From assembly GCA_028622995.1 (NCBI GenBank), contig JAJQJQ010000071.1, positions 186,001 through 250,000 of the forward strand: a DNA stretch of 64,000 nucleotides. The letters run 5' to 3'. Origin of the DNA: Panagrolaimus kolymaensis. Taxonomy: Eukaryota > Nematoda > Chromadorea > Rhabditida > Panagrolaimidae. Of this stretch, positions 34,904-46,974 are shown piece by piece; position 1 is the first letter of the stretch; every line of letters begins with the position of its first letter. Below the pieces are notes generated by a model. That model was not told the origin of the DNA. It saw nothing but the letters and a program-made list of their open reading frames with translations, and did no database searches. The translations under genes were made by a program, and so were the position numbers.

Positions 34904-35904
34904 ATGGCGGCTGCAACTTTAGCAACAACAACTCTTCAAGAATTTCCTCGTCGTTATGTTGAACAACTTCAAACTACTGTTGAAACAATGCGTCGTCGAA
35001 GTATTGCTGCTTATGATGGAATCTTTCATTTAGCAAATCGTTCACAATCTTTAATTGAAAAAACTCGTGAAATTGTTGAACCAAGTGCATACGATGTTAA
35101 AGATTTTGTTACTGCTGCTGTAAACAATACTCAACCATTGGATGAAAAGAATCGTGAATTACGTAATAACTTGCTTGAAATGTATCTTGGTAAGTGGCTG
35201 TAAAGTTTTTGACTCATATTTCCTTTTTTTTATAGGCATCTCGGTTCTTTGTATTGGTCTAACATGTGGTACGATTTCTGGTGCATCTTTCCTTGGTTCA
35301 ATGTATTCATTTTTCATCCATCCATTCATTGAATTTGCAATACTTTTTGCTCTTCCTATTTATGCTCACATTCATTCTCGTTCTAATGCTGGAGTTGATG
35401 AAAGTGAACGTCGCGTATGGCTCTTTGGACTTTCATATGTTATTGCTTCAATCATTGGTCATGCTTTTGGAAATCGATTACTTTCAATTGTACCTGCTGT
35501 ACTTTTTGTATCTCCACTTGTTTTGGCTGTATTGATTGATTATGAACTTGGTCCACGTGAACTTTTTGCTGATCGTCAACGGTTTATGGTAGTTGCTGGT
35601 GGTGTTGGTTCAATAGCTTCTTACATTCTTGCATATTTCGTTACTGGTTTTGCTTTTGGCCCTATCATTGCCATCGTTGCTAATAGTGCTCTTTTATGGG
35701 TTCATTTTCAAGTAAGTTTCGTTTTTTTTTTCTATCTAAAAAGTCATGAAAGATGTTTGGTTTCAGGTTACTCTAGCTATCGATAAGAAATCAGTCATCA
35801 CCGCAACCGATCTTCAATTTGGATACATCATTGCTGCTTTACTTATTCAAGTTATCGTCGCCATTATCTTCGGAAACAACAACTTTGATCAACCTGAAGC
35901 TTAA
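34904..35904 (+). CDS. Multi-pass membrane protein, Bax inhibitor-1-like
   Basis: Three exons (34904-35189, 35236-35711, 35767-35904) give 299 residues. An approximately 95-residue soluble N-terminal part is followed by six or seven hydrophobic helices. The pattern follows Bax inhibitor-1 (TMBIM6): a charged ESERRVWLFGLSYVIASIIGHAFG loop-helix, then SIVPAVLFVSPLVLAVL, then RQRFMVVAGGVGSIASYIL, then a penultimate Gln-containing helix (LLWVHFQVTLAIDKK). In that family the protein sits in the ER and affects calcium leak and cell death. Similarity is by pattern only and no single motif is decisive; a nematode-specific family is the alternative. Confidence 0.55.
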
Positions 35905-36247
35905 CTCATTTGTATTAGAATTATTTTTAATCTTTTATTAGGATCTTAGATATGTTTGTATTACAATAGAATAAAGTTTATTTTTTTTTGTATGTTTGTT
36001 TGTTTTTTTGCCGCGAAAGAATTTCTTTCCTTTGCCATTTTTTTTGTTGAAAGTTTGGCAAAGAAGAAAAATGAAGTCATTTGAACTTTTCTAATAACGT
36101 TTTATCTTTGCAGGGCATATTTTCTCACCATTATAAAATTTTCGTTGCTCTTATGTTTGACGAAAATCATTTCATTCATTTCAACTTCAAATCGACGACG
36201 CTTCATTTATTCTCTCTGCTGTTTTTATTGAAGAATTTATCAAGAAA
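35905..36247. other. Intergenic
   Basis: Short gap between two same-strand genes. An AATAAA lies near 35970 for the upstream gene, and TTTGCAG near 36106-36112 could be a trans-splice acceptor for the kinase. Confidence 0.45.
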
Positions 36248-37375
36248 ATGGATCGTCCTTCTCCTAAACATACTTATTGTTATCAACCATTATCTCGTTA
36301 TCCATCTCGTCCGACACCTCAGTATCCATCTCGTCCGTCACCTCAATATCGAACTCGTCAACCACCTATTGTTCAATCCAAACGTTCTCAAAATTATAAA
36401 GTTGGTGAAAAACTTGGTGAAGGTGCTTTTTCTGAAGTTTATTGCTGTCAACATATACCATCAAAGAAAGTTTGTGCTGTCAAAAGAATAAAAGTAAGGT
36501 TTCATTATAAAACCTTTTGCACCTTAAATATTTCATCTTTTTAGCTTCAACATTTGGATGAAATGCATCATAAATTATGCCTCAATGAAGTCTCTCTATT
36601 GAACAAAATCAAAAGTGAAAATGTTGTTCGTTGCTATGAAACTTTCACTGAACATAATGTTTTGTATGTTACTCTTGAATACGTTGATGGTGGAGACTTG
36701 TCAATTAAAATTTTGGTATGTTACATACTTTTATTGCTTCTTTTACATACTAAACTTTACATTTTAGAACATGCGAGAAAAGAATTTATTGTTCTCTGAA
36801 AGAACTATCTGGTTTATCTTTCATCAAGTTTGCGCTGGTATTAAAGATATGCATGAACAACGAATTCTTCATCGAGGTAACGTTTTCTATTTATTATTTG
36901 TCATCACAATAATGTTGATTTTTCAGATTTAAAACCTGCTAATGTCTTTATCAATTCAAAAGGTGTAGTGAAAATTGGTGATTTGGGCCTTTCTCGTTTA
37001 TTCAGTCAAACCACTCAAGCTGCTGTAACTCGTGTTGGTACAGAATATTATCGTGCTCCTGAACGTAATGATGGTGGATATAACTTCAAATCAGATGTTT
37101 GGGCTATGGGATGCTTGTTATATGAATTATGCACATTATTAAATCCTTTCAATGGTGAACGAAAAAATCTTTATGCACTTCATAAAAAGATCAAACTTGG
37201 TTATGTGATTCCATTTCCAACTGATGAATATTCTCGTGAACTTAAATTCTTCGTTGAAAGTTGTTTATCTGTGAAAGCTGAAGATCGACCAACTGCTGAA
37301 CATGCTCATCTTGCTGCTCGTCGTATGTACCTCACATTTGAACAACTTTACCACGATTTTTCTCATTTCTGTTAA
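36248..37375 (+). CDS. NEK6/NEK7-like serine/threonine kinase
   Basis: Four exons (36248-36493, 36545-36715, 36768-36876, 36927-37375), 324 residues. A Pro/Arg-rich tail of about 45 residues precedes the kinase domain: LGEGAF glycine loop, CAVKRIK with the ATP-binding Lys, SENVVRCYETF, GGDLS, LHRDLKPANVF catalytic loop, IGDLGLSR (DLG in place of DFG, usual in NEKs), GTEYYRAPER and NFKSDVWAMGCLLYE. The spacing and the end RRMYLTFEQL fit the short NEK6/7 class, which acts in mitotic spindle control. All catalytic residues are present. Confidence 0.9.
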
Positions 37376-37947
37376 ATAATTTATTGTTTCTTTTTTGCTT
37401 GTTTTTCATTTTTTTGTACATACGTTTTCTTTTATATTTTTTTATCCAACAATAAACTTTTTCCATTTCACTCTTTATTTAACTATTATTCTTCAAAATC
37501 CAACACAATTAGAAACAAACGCGAAAACAAGGGTTATTTTGTTTGGGATTAGCTTTAGAAATATTTTTAAAAATTACATAAAAGTTTTTTTACACACACA
37601 CAAATTATTTTTACCGAAAGCTATTAGCATGACTATATTGAATGCTTTAATATGGCTTGAATCATTTCCATTTTTTACTTAGAAGCAAAAGAAAAACTTT
37701 ATTGTAGCGAACTTTGTATTGTTATTTCAGAATTTTTTTTTTTTTTTTGTAAGGAAATGAATAAATGCTTCGAACTTTTTTACTGCGATCACTTCAACAA
37801 ATTAAACAACATATGTACGTACTGTACTCTACGAAAGCAGAAAAAAAGTTAGTCATTATATAAACTTTTTTTTCATGTTTTAAACCATTTTTATGTATTA
37901 CATAATTTATACAAACAACAGCCAAATAAAAAATAAAAAGCTTTTTG
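37376..37947. other. Intergenic between convergent genes
   Basis: 3' regions of the NEK kinase and VPS51. AT-rich, no gene. Confidence 0.55.
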
Positions 37948-40611
37948 TTAATTTTTATCACTTTTTTCACAAATTAAATTTGCTACTGATGGCTCCAATA
38001 ATCGTGGCTCCATACATTGAATAACTGCGGAAGCAATGGCTTCATCGATTAATGAATTTAATACATGTTCATCATTAACATGTTGCCATAATTTATGCTT
38101 TAAATACATGCAATCCACTTGCATTTGTTGTAAACCATTGCAAGAAAAAGTTTGCAATCGTGAACTTTCAATAAATGATTTTAATCCAATTTTAACGATT
38201 GCAAGAAGAATGGATTCTTTCTTAAATTCTATTATTGTATTATATTCAACTTTTTCAGTCCACATTTTTTCTAATGCACTACTTAGAGATCCTGTATCCA
38301 AAGTGCTTGTGGAAGCTACATGTCGAGGAGTTACATTTCTATCAGATGTTCGTTCTTTTCGAGGTGATTCAGAGACCTTAAAAAATTAATTATAACTAAC
38401 TCAATTTCAAAAATTTCTGTGGAATTAAAAAAAGGCTTACAAAAATGGTTGCTTGTTCTGCGACATCTTTAACAAATTTAACAATATTTTTAATTTCTTC
38501 ACGAACAATTTTAGGTGCTGCAGCTTTCAACCAATCAACTCCTTCGATGCTTTGTAAACATAAATCACTCATTTCAGCACCTTTTAAATCCGCATATGAT
38601 TTTAGTAATAATTTTGCAACCTCTTCCAATCTCTCGCTTACGGTTATATTTAGAGTCAACTCCATTAATCTTTCTGTTAACCTGGAAATTTAAGGATGTT
38701 ACCGTTGCCAAAGAAATTAAATAATGGATTTACCGAAATTGTTCTTGACATAAATCAATCAAATAAGAAATATGCTTTTTTTGAGTTAAATTAAAAAATT
38801 CTGCAAGAATAAGAAAAACAAATGGCGCTGAATCAGTGAATTCCGAAGCTTCATTATTAATTATTTCTCGAGCAAATGCAAGTAAATCCATGATTGAACC
38901 AACTACAATTTCTTCATGAACGCTACGTGAAAATGATTGAAAAAAGTATGCTAAAATTTTTAATAGAGAATGGAAACCATATTTAAAATTGGATGGATGT
39001 GGCTTACCAACATCAATGGAAGAAAAGGTGATATCACTCGCAGTAAAAAGCAATAAATTCGCTAAAGTTGTTTTAACTGAAACTAAAAAAGTTTGTTCTA
39101 TTTTATGAATGAGTTGAGAAATTTCCATTGGTGAAAGAGAAATAGTGGTATTTCGACTTTCTTCAATGACCTAAAAAAATAATCTTTTTGAGTTTAATTT
39201 TTCAAAATGTTAGCTTTAGCCTAAATTGTTTAAAACTAACTTACTTCAGCAAAAGTAATTTTAACAAGGGAAGTAATATTTTTTCCACCTATTGCAACTT
39301 GATGGGCTGCTGCTTTAACTACGATATCATTATTCATTAATGAATAATCTTTCCCTGAAAACAAAAACCTTTTATTTAAGACTAAAAAAGGTGAAACTAA
39401 CAATCAATAAGTCGATCACAAGCAGCTAATTTCCTAAAAACTCTATCCAAAGCTCGAACATATAAAGTGCATTCGCGTCCATCAATTTCAGATGTAAAAC
39501 GATTATTTACAATTATTTCAAATTCATTCATAAATTCATCAATCATTTTAATAAAATTTTGATTATTATTTTCTTTATTATTGCTGCCGCTGTGGCTAAA
39601 TAATTGGGGATATAAGTTTGCTGAAATTGAAAGAGTTGTCAAAAAATTGCAGCATCCACTTTCAGCAAATTCAAGGATATCAGCGAATTCATTTTTTCTT
39701 AAAATTGTTATTTCTGCTTCAATTTGTTCCTTCCAAGTTTCCATCATTTTTGTTTCTAATTCCGCTTCAGGAATTCCAAGTTCTTTAAGCATTTGAACTG
39801 CATCAACAATATCATCGGATGAAATGATTCGAGAAGTTAATCGTTCTCGAAGCTTTTCTTCCACTTCTGTTATTAGTTCCGTGCAATCATGACATATTCC
39901 TGCCATGGATGGAACATCTTTATAAAGATCTAGTTTGGGTTTAACTGCTGAATAAGCGCTCACTGCCCTTTTAAAATCTTTTTGATCAATGAAATTCTGA
40001 AGAAAAAAAGAAGAAGAAATAACTTTAATTTTAAAGGACAAAAAGTACACGATGAAGATAATTTAAAGAATTATTACCTTTAATCTTTGTGGAAGTTTCA
40101 CAATATATTGTAAACCTTTAACCGTTTTACTTGCATCAGTTAATTTTCGAACATTTTCTCGATGCTTTGAAAATACATTACAAAGTGAACCACTTAAATC
40201 AGAAATTTTATCCATTTTATTTGATAAACTATTCATTTCCTGAAAATTTCATGGAAAAAACTTTTATTATAAAAATTTGGATAATAAAAAATAACTAACA
40301 TCACCCATTTTTTGGAATTCTGTTTGCATACTTCGAACTGTATTAGTTGCAGTTAAAAATTTGCTATAATTTTCATAAACTAACTGTTGCATTTCGGAAT
40401 CCAATCGACGAACCTAGAAACCATAAAATTAGAAGAGAGAAATATATATATATATATTGATTGATTATTATCTTACATTTTGAACCATATCTTCTTCAAT
40501 TGCAACCAACTCATCGAGACCTTTTTTCTGTAATAAATTTTGAACATATGCTTCCGCTTCAAATTCAGATGAATTTAAATTTAATTGCGATTTTTCAGGG
40601 GAGAGTTCCAT
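37948..40611 (-). CDS. vps-51: VPS51, GARP/EARP tethering complex subunit
   Basis: Eight exons (40477-40611, 40300-40413, 40078-40239, 39402-39996, 39245-39354, 38734-39170, 38441-38681, 37948-38376), all phases agreeing, 740 residues (human 782). The N-terminal motif [12 protein letters not shown], then [21 protein letters not shown] and [15 protein letters not shown], is diagnostic of VPS51. Mid-protein [11 protein letters not shown] and the end [16 protein letters not shown], followed by [10 protein letters not shown], also match. With VPS52-54 it tethers endosome-derived vesicles at the trans-Golgi; with VPS50 it acts in recycling. Complete by length. Confidence 0.96.
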
Positions 40612-41349
40612 AATAAATTTTTTTAATTAATTAAAAATAAATAAATACAATTTTTTAAAAATGCTAAAAATGAATGCAAAGATAAAATTTTTTGAGAAGC
40701 TGACTATGTTTTTTTGGTGAAGTTGTCGTCGATATTAATTTGCCACCACGTTTTGCTATGTAAGACATTAAGCCAAATAAGACTCAAAGTTTAAAAATAT
40801 ATTTATATCTAAAAATTTTAAACTCTGAAGTTTCTCTCTTTTTTAAGATACTTTTTCTTCCGACCTTTGGACCTATTTTATTTTTTTTACGTGCAAATGC
40901 AGCTAAATTTTTGCACATTTTTATATAACTACCTTTACAACAAAATTTGTGTATCATGCTTGCTCTCTCTCTCTCTCTCTTTTTCTCTCTTGTCCGTTTT
41001 TTTTTATAAATGAAAGATGATGATAGTGAATGGTCAATGACCGACCTTTTTTGTTGTCTGAATTTTTTTTTCTCTCACCTTTTGGTTGCTCGCTGACTGG
41101 GCTGAGACTGACTTGACTGTTTTATTCAAACGTAATTTTTTTTTATTGCTTATCCCACATTTTTTTCTCACATTTTCCCATTTTTTTTTATATTTCTCAT
41201 CTTTTGTACTTTGTCCTTTCCGTTTTTTCTCTCATTCATTTAATTAGACCCTCGTAAAGTTTTATTCTTGCTTTTTTGACTGATTTTCTCATTTTCATTT
41301 TTTTATTCATTTCCATCTTTTAAGAAGATTCTCATTCATCAAAACAAAA
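40612..41349. other. Intergenic between divergent genes, with a (CT)n microsatellite
   Basis: Holds the promoters of VPS51 (minus) and the dioxygenase (plus). A CT dinucleotide run lies at about 40963-40989, followed by many T/C-rich tracts. Confidence 0.55.
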
Positions 41350-42980
41350 ATGAATATTCATGGACGATCGACGATAATGAATTTCCAAAAATATTTTTTA
41401 CCATTTACAAAATCTTTATCGCCTTCATCAATTCGATTAATTTCCACCATTAATAATGATTCAAAAAATCGTTGGTTTAATATTTCATTTAATGATGGAA
41501 CATCAGGAATTTATCCATATGTTTGGTTGCGAGATACCTCGTTGGATTCAGCAACCTATAGTATTACAGATTCAATGAAAGCAAGAAATTTAATGATGCG
41601 AGATTTTGATGTTGAAGTTATTCCAGAATCTTTTAATTTTGATAAACAAAAAAATGAATTAAAAATTTTATGGCCCGACAATGTTGAATCAAGGTTTGGG
41701 ATTTTCTTAAACTTTTTTTAGTCAAAATTTTGAGTCATTGACCACAAAAAAATCCTCAAAATTTAGTTATCCATCTTTGTGGCTAAAATCTCGAAACCTT
41801 TCATCTTCCAATTTTCGACAAGAACGAAGAAAAGTTTATTTACCCGCGGCAAAATTATGGAATAAAGAAGAAATAGAAAAACGATTAAAAAAATTTGATC
41901 ACAGTGAAGTTATGACAAATGATAAAGCTTTGCATGATTTTCTTTATGCTGTTTGTTGTGATGGGATAGCTGTAATTAAACATGGTCCATTAAAGGATAA
42001 AGAAACTGTAAATAAAATTGGTGATCGAATTGGTTTAATTCAACAAACACATTTTGGGTGAGTTATTGTGGTCCAAAAGTTATTAGTAATTGTAATACCC
42101 AAAAATGACTGAATTTTTAATTTTTTAGTAAAATATTTGAAGTTACAACAAAAGTTGAAGCATCCAATATGGCATATGCCCATGGAGGCGAATTACCATA
42201 TCACACCGATTTTCCTTCCCTTTCTCAACCACCCGAACTTCAAATGCTTTATATGTATCAATCAGCAGCTGATGGAGGATTGAGTATGTTTGTGGATGGA
42301 TTTAATATTGCTAAAATTATGCTTGAAAAATATCCAAATTCTTTTAAATTGCTCACTCAAACTCCAATGGAATTTATTGAAGAAGGTTATGATATTCATG
42401 AAAGAGATGGTGGAAAGGATTTTAAATTTACTTTTGATATGGCTGCTAAACATCGAACTATAAAGTTAGTCACCTTTTTTTTGTGCAGGAAAAAAGAGTT
42501 TGATATTGCTGCAAAAATAAATTTTCAACCAAAAAAAAAAACATTTTGGTATACTAAAATTTCTCACGAATTTTACGACCTATAAAATAAAATTTTTACA
42601 ACTTTTTATTTATTTATTGTAAAAAAAATATTTTTAGACTCGATGAAAATGAAAATGTTATTAAAATTCAATTTGGTAATGCAATGCGTTCATGGTTTTA
42701 TGACAGTGAACCAGAAAAGATTCAAGAAATATTTCGAGCTTTAAAACTTTTTACCAATCTTTGTTATTCCCCAGAAAATCAATTAATTTTCCCTCTTGAA
42801 AATGGTGATACTGTTTTATGGGCCAATACTCGACTCTTACATGCTCGAAGTGGATACACTTCAACCAAAGAAAATAATCGTTCAATATTTGGTTGTTATT
42901 TTATGTGGGATATTTTAAAATCTCGTATACGTGTAATTCGAGATAAACTTAATCTTCCAGAAAATCAAAATACATTGTAA
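41350..42980 (+). CDS. Gamma-butyrobetaine dioxygenase-like 2-oxoglutarate oxygenase
   Basis: Four exons (41350-41693, 41767-42057, 42129-42464, 42638-42980), 437 residues. It resembles BBOX1/gbh enzymes, which make L-carnitine from gamma-butyrobetaine, more than trimethyllysine hydroxylase (HTDFPSLSQPPELQ and VDGFNIA). The iron triad is visible: His 237 and Asp 239 in YHTDFP, and His 392 in LLHAR. The start MNFQKYFLPF with Ser/Arg could be a mitochondrial leader. Oddly, the N-terminal domain keeps YPYVWLRD and KARNL but has TSLDSAT where the family has its zinc-binding cysteine cluster. First member of a closely spaced same-strand trio. Confidence 0.92.
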
Positions 42981-43127
42981 AATTTATTATTATTAGTTTT
43001 AATTTTGATCAAACTTTTTGTTGTATGCAAATTTGTCAATAAAACAATTCATTCAAAAATAAAAAAAAGTGGGATAAACAAAAAAAAACATAGTTTTTAG
43101 TAGTTTTGTTGTTGTTGTGTGAAAGTA
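42981..43127. promoter_or_regulatory. Short intercistronic gap, operon-like
   Basis: Only 147 bases separate the dioxygenase stop from the next ATG. The gap has an AATAAAA near 43039 and a TTTTTAG near 43096-43100 that would serve as poly-A signal and trans-splice acceptor in a nematode operon. Confidence 0.45.
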
Positions 43128-45668
43128 ATGGCAGTTGTAGCAGCAGCAGCTGTTAAAGTTCCTGCTGGAGAAATTGATCATCATCTTGATAAATGCTGTC
43201 ACTGTCTTCAAAATAATACTTGGAGAATTGTATTAAGAAATTGTTCTCATGTTGTTTGCATCTTTTGTGGAATTGAATATATTCGAGTGAGTTATTTTTC
43301 GACTTTTATTAATTTTATCATGTTTTTACTTTTTTAATTTTGGGTAAAACAATAATCGTTAATCGTTAAACAAAGCTTCCAAAAAAATCTTCACGAACCA
43401 TTGAATCTGTTTAGCAAAAATTAAAGAATCGTCATAAAAAAGAATTCGGTACTTCCCGTGAATTATTAGATTCTTACATCATTCAATTCCTTTGGCAAAA
43501 AAAATTTCCACAAGATCGATTCTTCCACCTTTTGGAACAAATTGCTAAAAAATACCCTCGTCTTTAACTTTTAGTGAACGAAAAAAAAAACGCCAAAAAA
43601 AAGAAAAAGAAAGCTTGGTCAAGTAACTGCAAAAGTACCCACGAACTCAACAAACAAAGTTTTTTCGCCACAAAAATATAAAAGTCACTATTACTCTAAG
43701 ATAAGTAATCCAGCTTTCGGTATTTGTTATAAAACTTATTGAAATGAAGATTATTGATAGAGTAATAATCGTATAATTACTTTGGGTAAAACACAAATAT
43801 AAACTTTTTCTTCGAAATGCTTATCTTTTTTTTGAGCATAAAAATCGAAAAATATGGTTGCTGAAGCTAAAATTGCAAGCATTCTGCAACAAAAAAAAGA
43901 AGAAAGTTGCAAACAAAAACTTTTTTTGGGATTCATTTCATTCATCTTTCTTTTTTTGACGTCAAAGTCAACGATTTTGAAACTTGATTTTTTGCTGCCA
44001 TTAATTTTTTATTCTTCTTGAATTTGTTACTATTTTTTCCGCTAGATCCACGACATACAAATACTGCTAAATTGTAAACCATCGATGGAATATTTATGCG
44101 TGTTTTGTTTTAGCTTTTTTCGTGTGTTCAATTTTATTAATTTATCGTTAACATTCTTATTGATAATTTTTACTTTTTTTAGCATTGGATTCAAAACGAA
44201 AACAAAGCACGATTAAAATGTCCAAAGAAATCATGCCGAATTCGAATACATGAAAATGATATCAAAGCTCTGTTGGATCCTGAAAATTTTGCATTAGATG
44301 TTTTTATGCCTCTATCTCAACGTGAATGGCTTCAACATAAACATGATAGAGATGTTATTGGTTATGCTCTTGGTTCACCTAAACTTGGTAAACAATGTCC
44401 ACTTTGTAAAGTATGTTTTTGACTATTTGATGGCTGATTCTTATTCAACTTTTGTTATTTTTCAGAATTTCTATGCTAAGATGAATGGATGTAATTTCGT
44501 GCGATGTTCTAATCTTCGATGCAATCAATGGTTTTGTTTTTGTTGTGGTGATCCTGTAAATTCATGGCAACATTTTTCACGTATGCTTTTGACGTTCTTC
44601 GTATTCTTACAATAACCTGTGATTTCAGAAGGTCGATGTAATGTTAGCTACGATGATGTATTCAAACTTTCATATTTCCTGCGATTCTTCTTGTTCTCAG
44701 ATGCTTGTACAAACTTTATGTTGCTTCCATTTATTTGGATTTCCATTTGGGTATGTTTGAACTTGTCTATTGTTATGCTGAAAAGTTCAATCTTTCAATA
44801 TTTTATGGCTTCCTGTTGCTATTCATGATTGTTTACTCATTTCTTTACTTTCAGATATTCTTGCCATTGTTTGTGCTCGTTGGTTTTCCATATTTTTCTT
44901 TCAAGTATATTCTCACAACAAAGCATCGCATTATCAAGGTTTGATTTTACTGCTGTATCTCTCATTACAACCTCTTTTTTTCAGTCAATCACAGCTGCTC
45001 CAGCTCTTGTTACCGTCGCGATTGTATTATTTATTGGAACATTATTAACTGCGATTCCTTTACATATTGGTTATGTTGCACTTTCGGTGATGAAATGTTT
45101 TCCTCCTGCATCTCATATGTTTAAAGTTTTGGATTATGCTGCAAAATTTGCTGGAATGTTTGGTTTTGGTAATTGGAAGCAAATATTATCTGATTCACGT
45201 GATGCAAGAATGGAATTAGAAGTCGAAGAGAAACAAAAAGAAGCAGAAAAAAGTGAAAGAATTCCTACGAGTAAGTTTGATACATTGTCTTGGACGCTTA
45301 TTTCATTCATATTGCTTTTATGTCTTTAACTTTTGTTCCTTCCTACGGTTGTATGATTCTAAATCACATACTTTTTAGTTGAAAGAAATACTCAACAAGA
45401 ATTAGAACATGAAGCAGCTGAATTAGCTCATGAAGCTCGTAAAGATCGTGCTCTTGGTGTTGCTCAATGTGCTGGCGGAGCTGTTGATGTTGGAAGAATT
45501 ATCAAGAAAGGAGCTCATAATGTTGAAGTAATCAAAAAAGGTGAAATTCAAAACATCAAACTTATTGGAATCACCGATGTCAAAGTCAATGATGCCCAAG
45601 CTGTTATTGGAAATGCCAAAGTTGGAGGCAAAGCTGGAAAAGCTGTAAAAATTGCTGGTGTTTTGTAA
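43128..45668 (+). CDS. Membrane-anchored RBR-like E3 ubiquitin ligase (RNF19-like), IBR not seen
   Basis: Seven exons (43128-43286, 44183-44410, 44466-44580, 44629-44750, 44855-44938, 44985-45270, 45379-45668), 427 residues. RING1 is split by the first intron: CCHC, then CSHVVCIFCG, then KCPKKSC. About 60 residues on comes a RING2/Rcat-like unit (CPLCKNFYAKMNGCNFVRC, then FCFCCG) whose Cys in GCN sits where RBR enzymes carry the thioester Cys. Two hydrophobic hairpins (FLPLFVLVGFPYF and the SITAAPALVTVAIVLF region) match RNF19. No IBR zinc finger lies between the RINGs, and no intron there could hide one. A basic-acidic C-terminal tail follows. Confidence 0.75.
43367..43567 (+). mobile_element. 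Merlin/ISXO2-type transposase C-terminal relic inside an intron
   Basis: Reading through one TAG (43412-43414, where the family has Trp), the frame gives RTIESV, stop, QKLKNRHKKEFGTSREL, then LLDSYIIQFLWQKKF and a C-terminal helix ending at TAA. The IES-x-W...LK and L-x-SY-x-x-FLW signature is the end of ISXO2-like/Merlin DDE transposases (IS1016-related). No upstream catalytic part and no terminal repeats were found, so it is a dead fragment in the first intron of the E3 gene, same strand. Confidence 0.65.
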
Positions 45669-45929
45669 AAATTTTTGTTGTAATTATTGTAATAAAATGT
45701 GATATTAGTTTTTTGTCTTGTTTTCATTTTGAGTATCTTAAAAAGTGAAAGTTTTTGAAGAGGATTTTTGGTTTTATCCTTGAACAGTAAAAGTAATGCA
45801 AATTTTTGATGACTCTTATGGATTTTTTTATTCTCAATTTTTTTTTGTAGCTTTCTCTTTTGTCTTTCTTCATTGCTCAATTCTTTCATCGATTTTCAGT
45901 CAAACTTGCTTTGTGCTGCTGCTGTAACA
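45669..45929. promoter_or_regulatory. Short intercistronic gap, operon-like
   Basis: 261 bases between the E3 stop and the SURF4 start. An AATAAAA near 45690 and a GATTTTCAG acceptor ending near 45899 fit poly-A addition followed by trans-splicing. Confidence 0.45.
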
Positions 45930-46974
45930 ATGGTCGAAGATGATTGGGAAGATGTGTTTCTTCACATTTTAAGAAGGACGCTTTATTTATTGTTTTCTCT
46001 CATCCATGGTTTTATGAAATACTTAGACCAACTTGAAGCTTTTGTAAATAAAGTAAGTTTTTTTGTCTTCTTGTTTGATAAATAATGTAATTTAGTAATT
46101 TATGTTTTAGTTTTTATTGAAAACAAAACCTTTGTTGCCTCATGTTGCTCGATTATGTATACTTTCACCTTTCATAGAAAATGCTTATCGAAAATGGATA
46201 TATTGGAATGTTCAACAAGAATATATTGAAGAAGCATGGAATTGTGGATGGTATACCGCTACATTATATCTTTATTCTGATGTTTTTGGACAGCTTATTT
46301 CTGTAATTATGATCATGTTTAGAAAACGTTTGGGTGCTGCTTGTGGTCTTTTGGCTGGTATTTTAGTGGTTCAAAGTGTTGCATATTGTATTTTTCAATG
46401 GGATGAAACTTGTGTGTTTTTTAAAATTTCGGTTGTTCTTGAGCTGTTTATATTATATGATGCAACTCAAACAGAACACATTTCACTTTTGGCTTTTATA
46501 TCAGAAATGTATAATGACGATATAAGAGATTCAAGAATACTCTTATTTTCAAGGATCCTTTTATTCTTTCGTATACTCGTATATGTAAAGTTCGAAAATT
46601 TTTGCTTGGTTATTACTTCTTACTCTATGGTAGGGTTGATTAGAGTTAATTAAAGGCCTAACTTTATTTTTCAGGTTGCATATTCTGTCACTTTCATCTT
46701 ATTTCTTCCAATCTATTTGAAATACAAAACAAGATTCTGGACTTTGATCATTGCACTCTGGATTTTTGGTTATAATCTTTGGTTCTTTCCATGGTGGACA
46801 ATCTCAACTGATAATAATAACATGGCTCGAGATACAATAAAATTTTATTTCTTTCAAATCATTTCTGTTATTGGTGGCTTACTTTTTCTTATTGCTTATG
46901 GACCAGATGGAATTTATCTTGATGATGATGATTATAGAAGACGTCACTACGAATATATGATAGATGATGATTAA
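45930..46974 (+). CDS. sft-4: SURF4/Erv29 cargo receptor
   Basis: Three exons (45930-46052, 46111-46584, 46675-46974), 298 residues. LLPHVARLCILSPFIENAYRKW, YIEEAWNCGW, ISVIGGLLFLIAYGPDG and several hydrophobic helices match SURF4, the ER-to-Golgi receptor for soluble and lipoprotein cargo. The N-terminus carries about 30 extra residues. The usual C-terminal dilysine ER-retrieval signal is missing: this protein ends in DDDDY and an MIDDD tail. No downstream exon with a KK ending was seen before 47.7 kb. Third gene of the close same-strand trio. Confidence 0.93.

Noticed and set aside
43414..43567. Transposase tail as a true second exon of the RBR-like ligase
   Set aside because: It would end the protein before the RING2 and membrane parts, while RING1 is completed perfectly by the exon at 44183.
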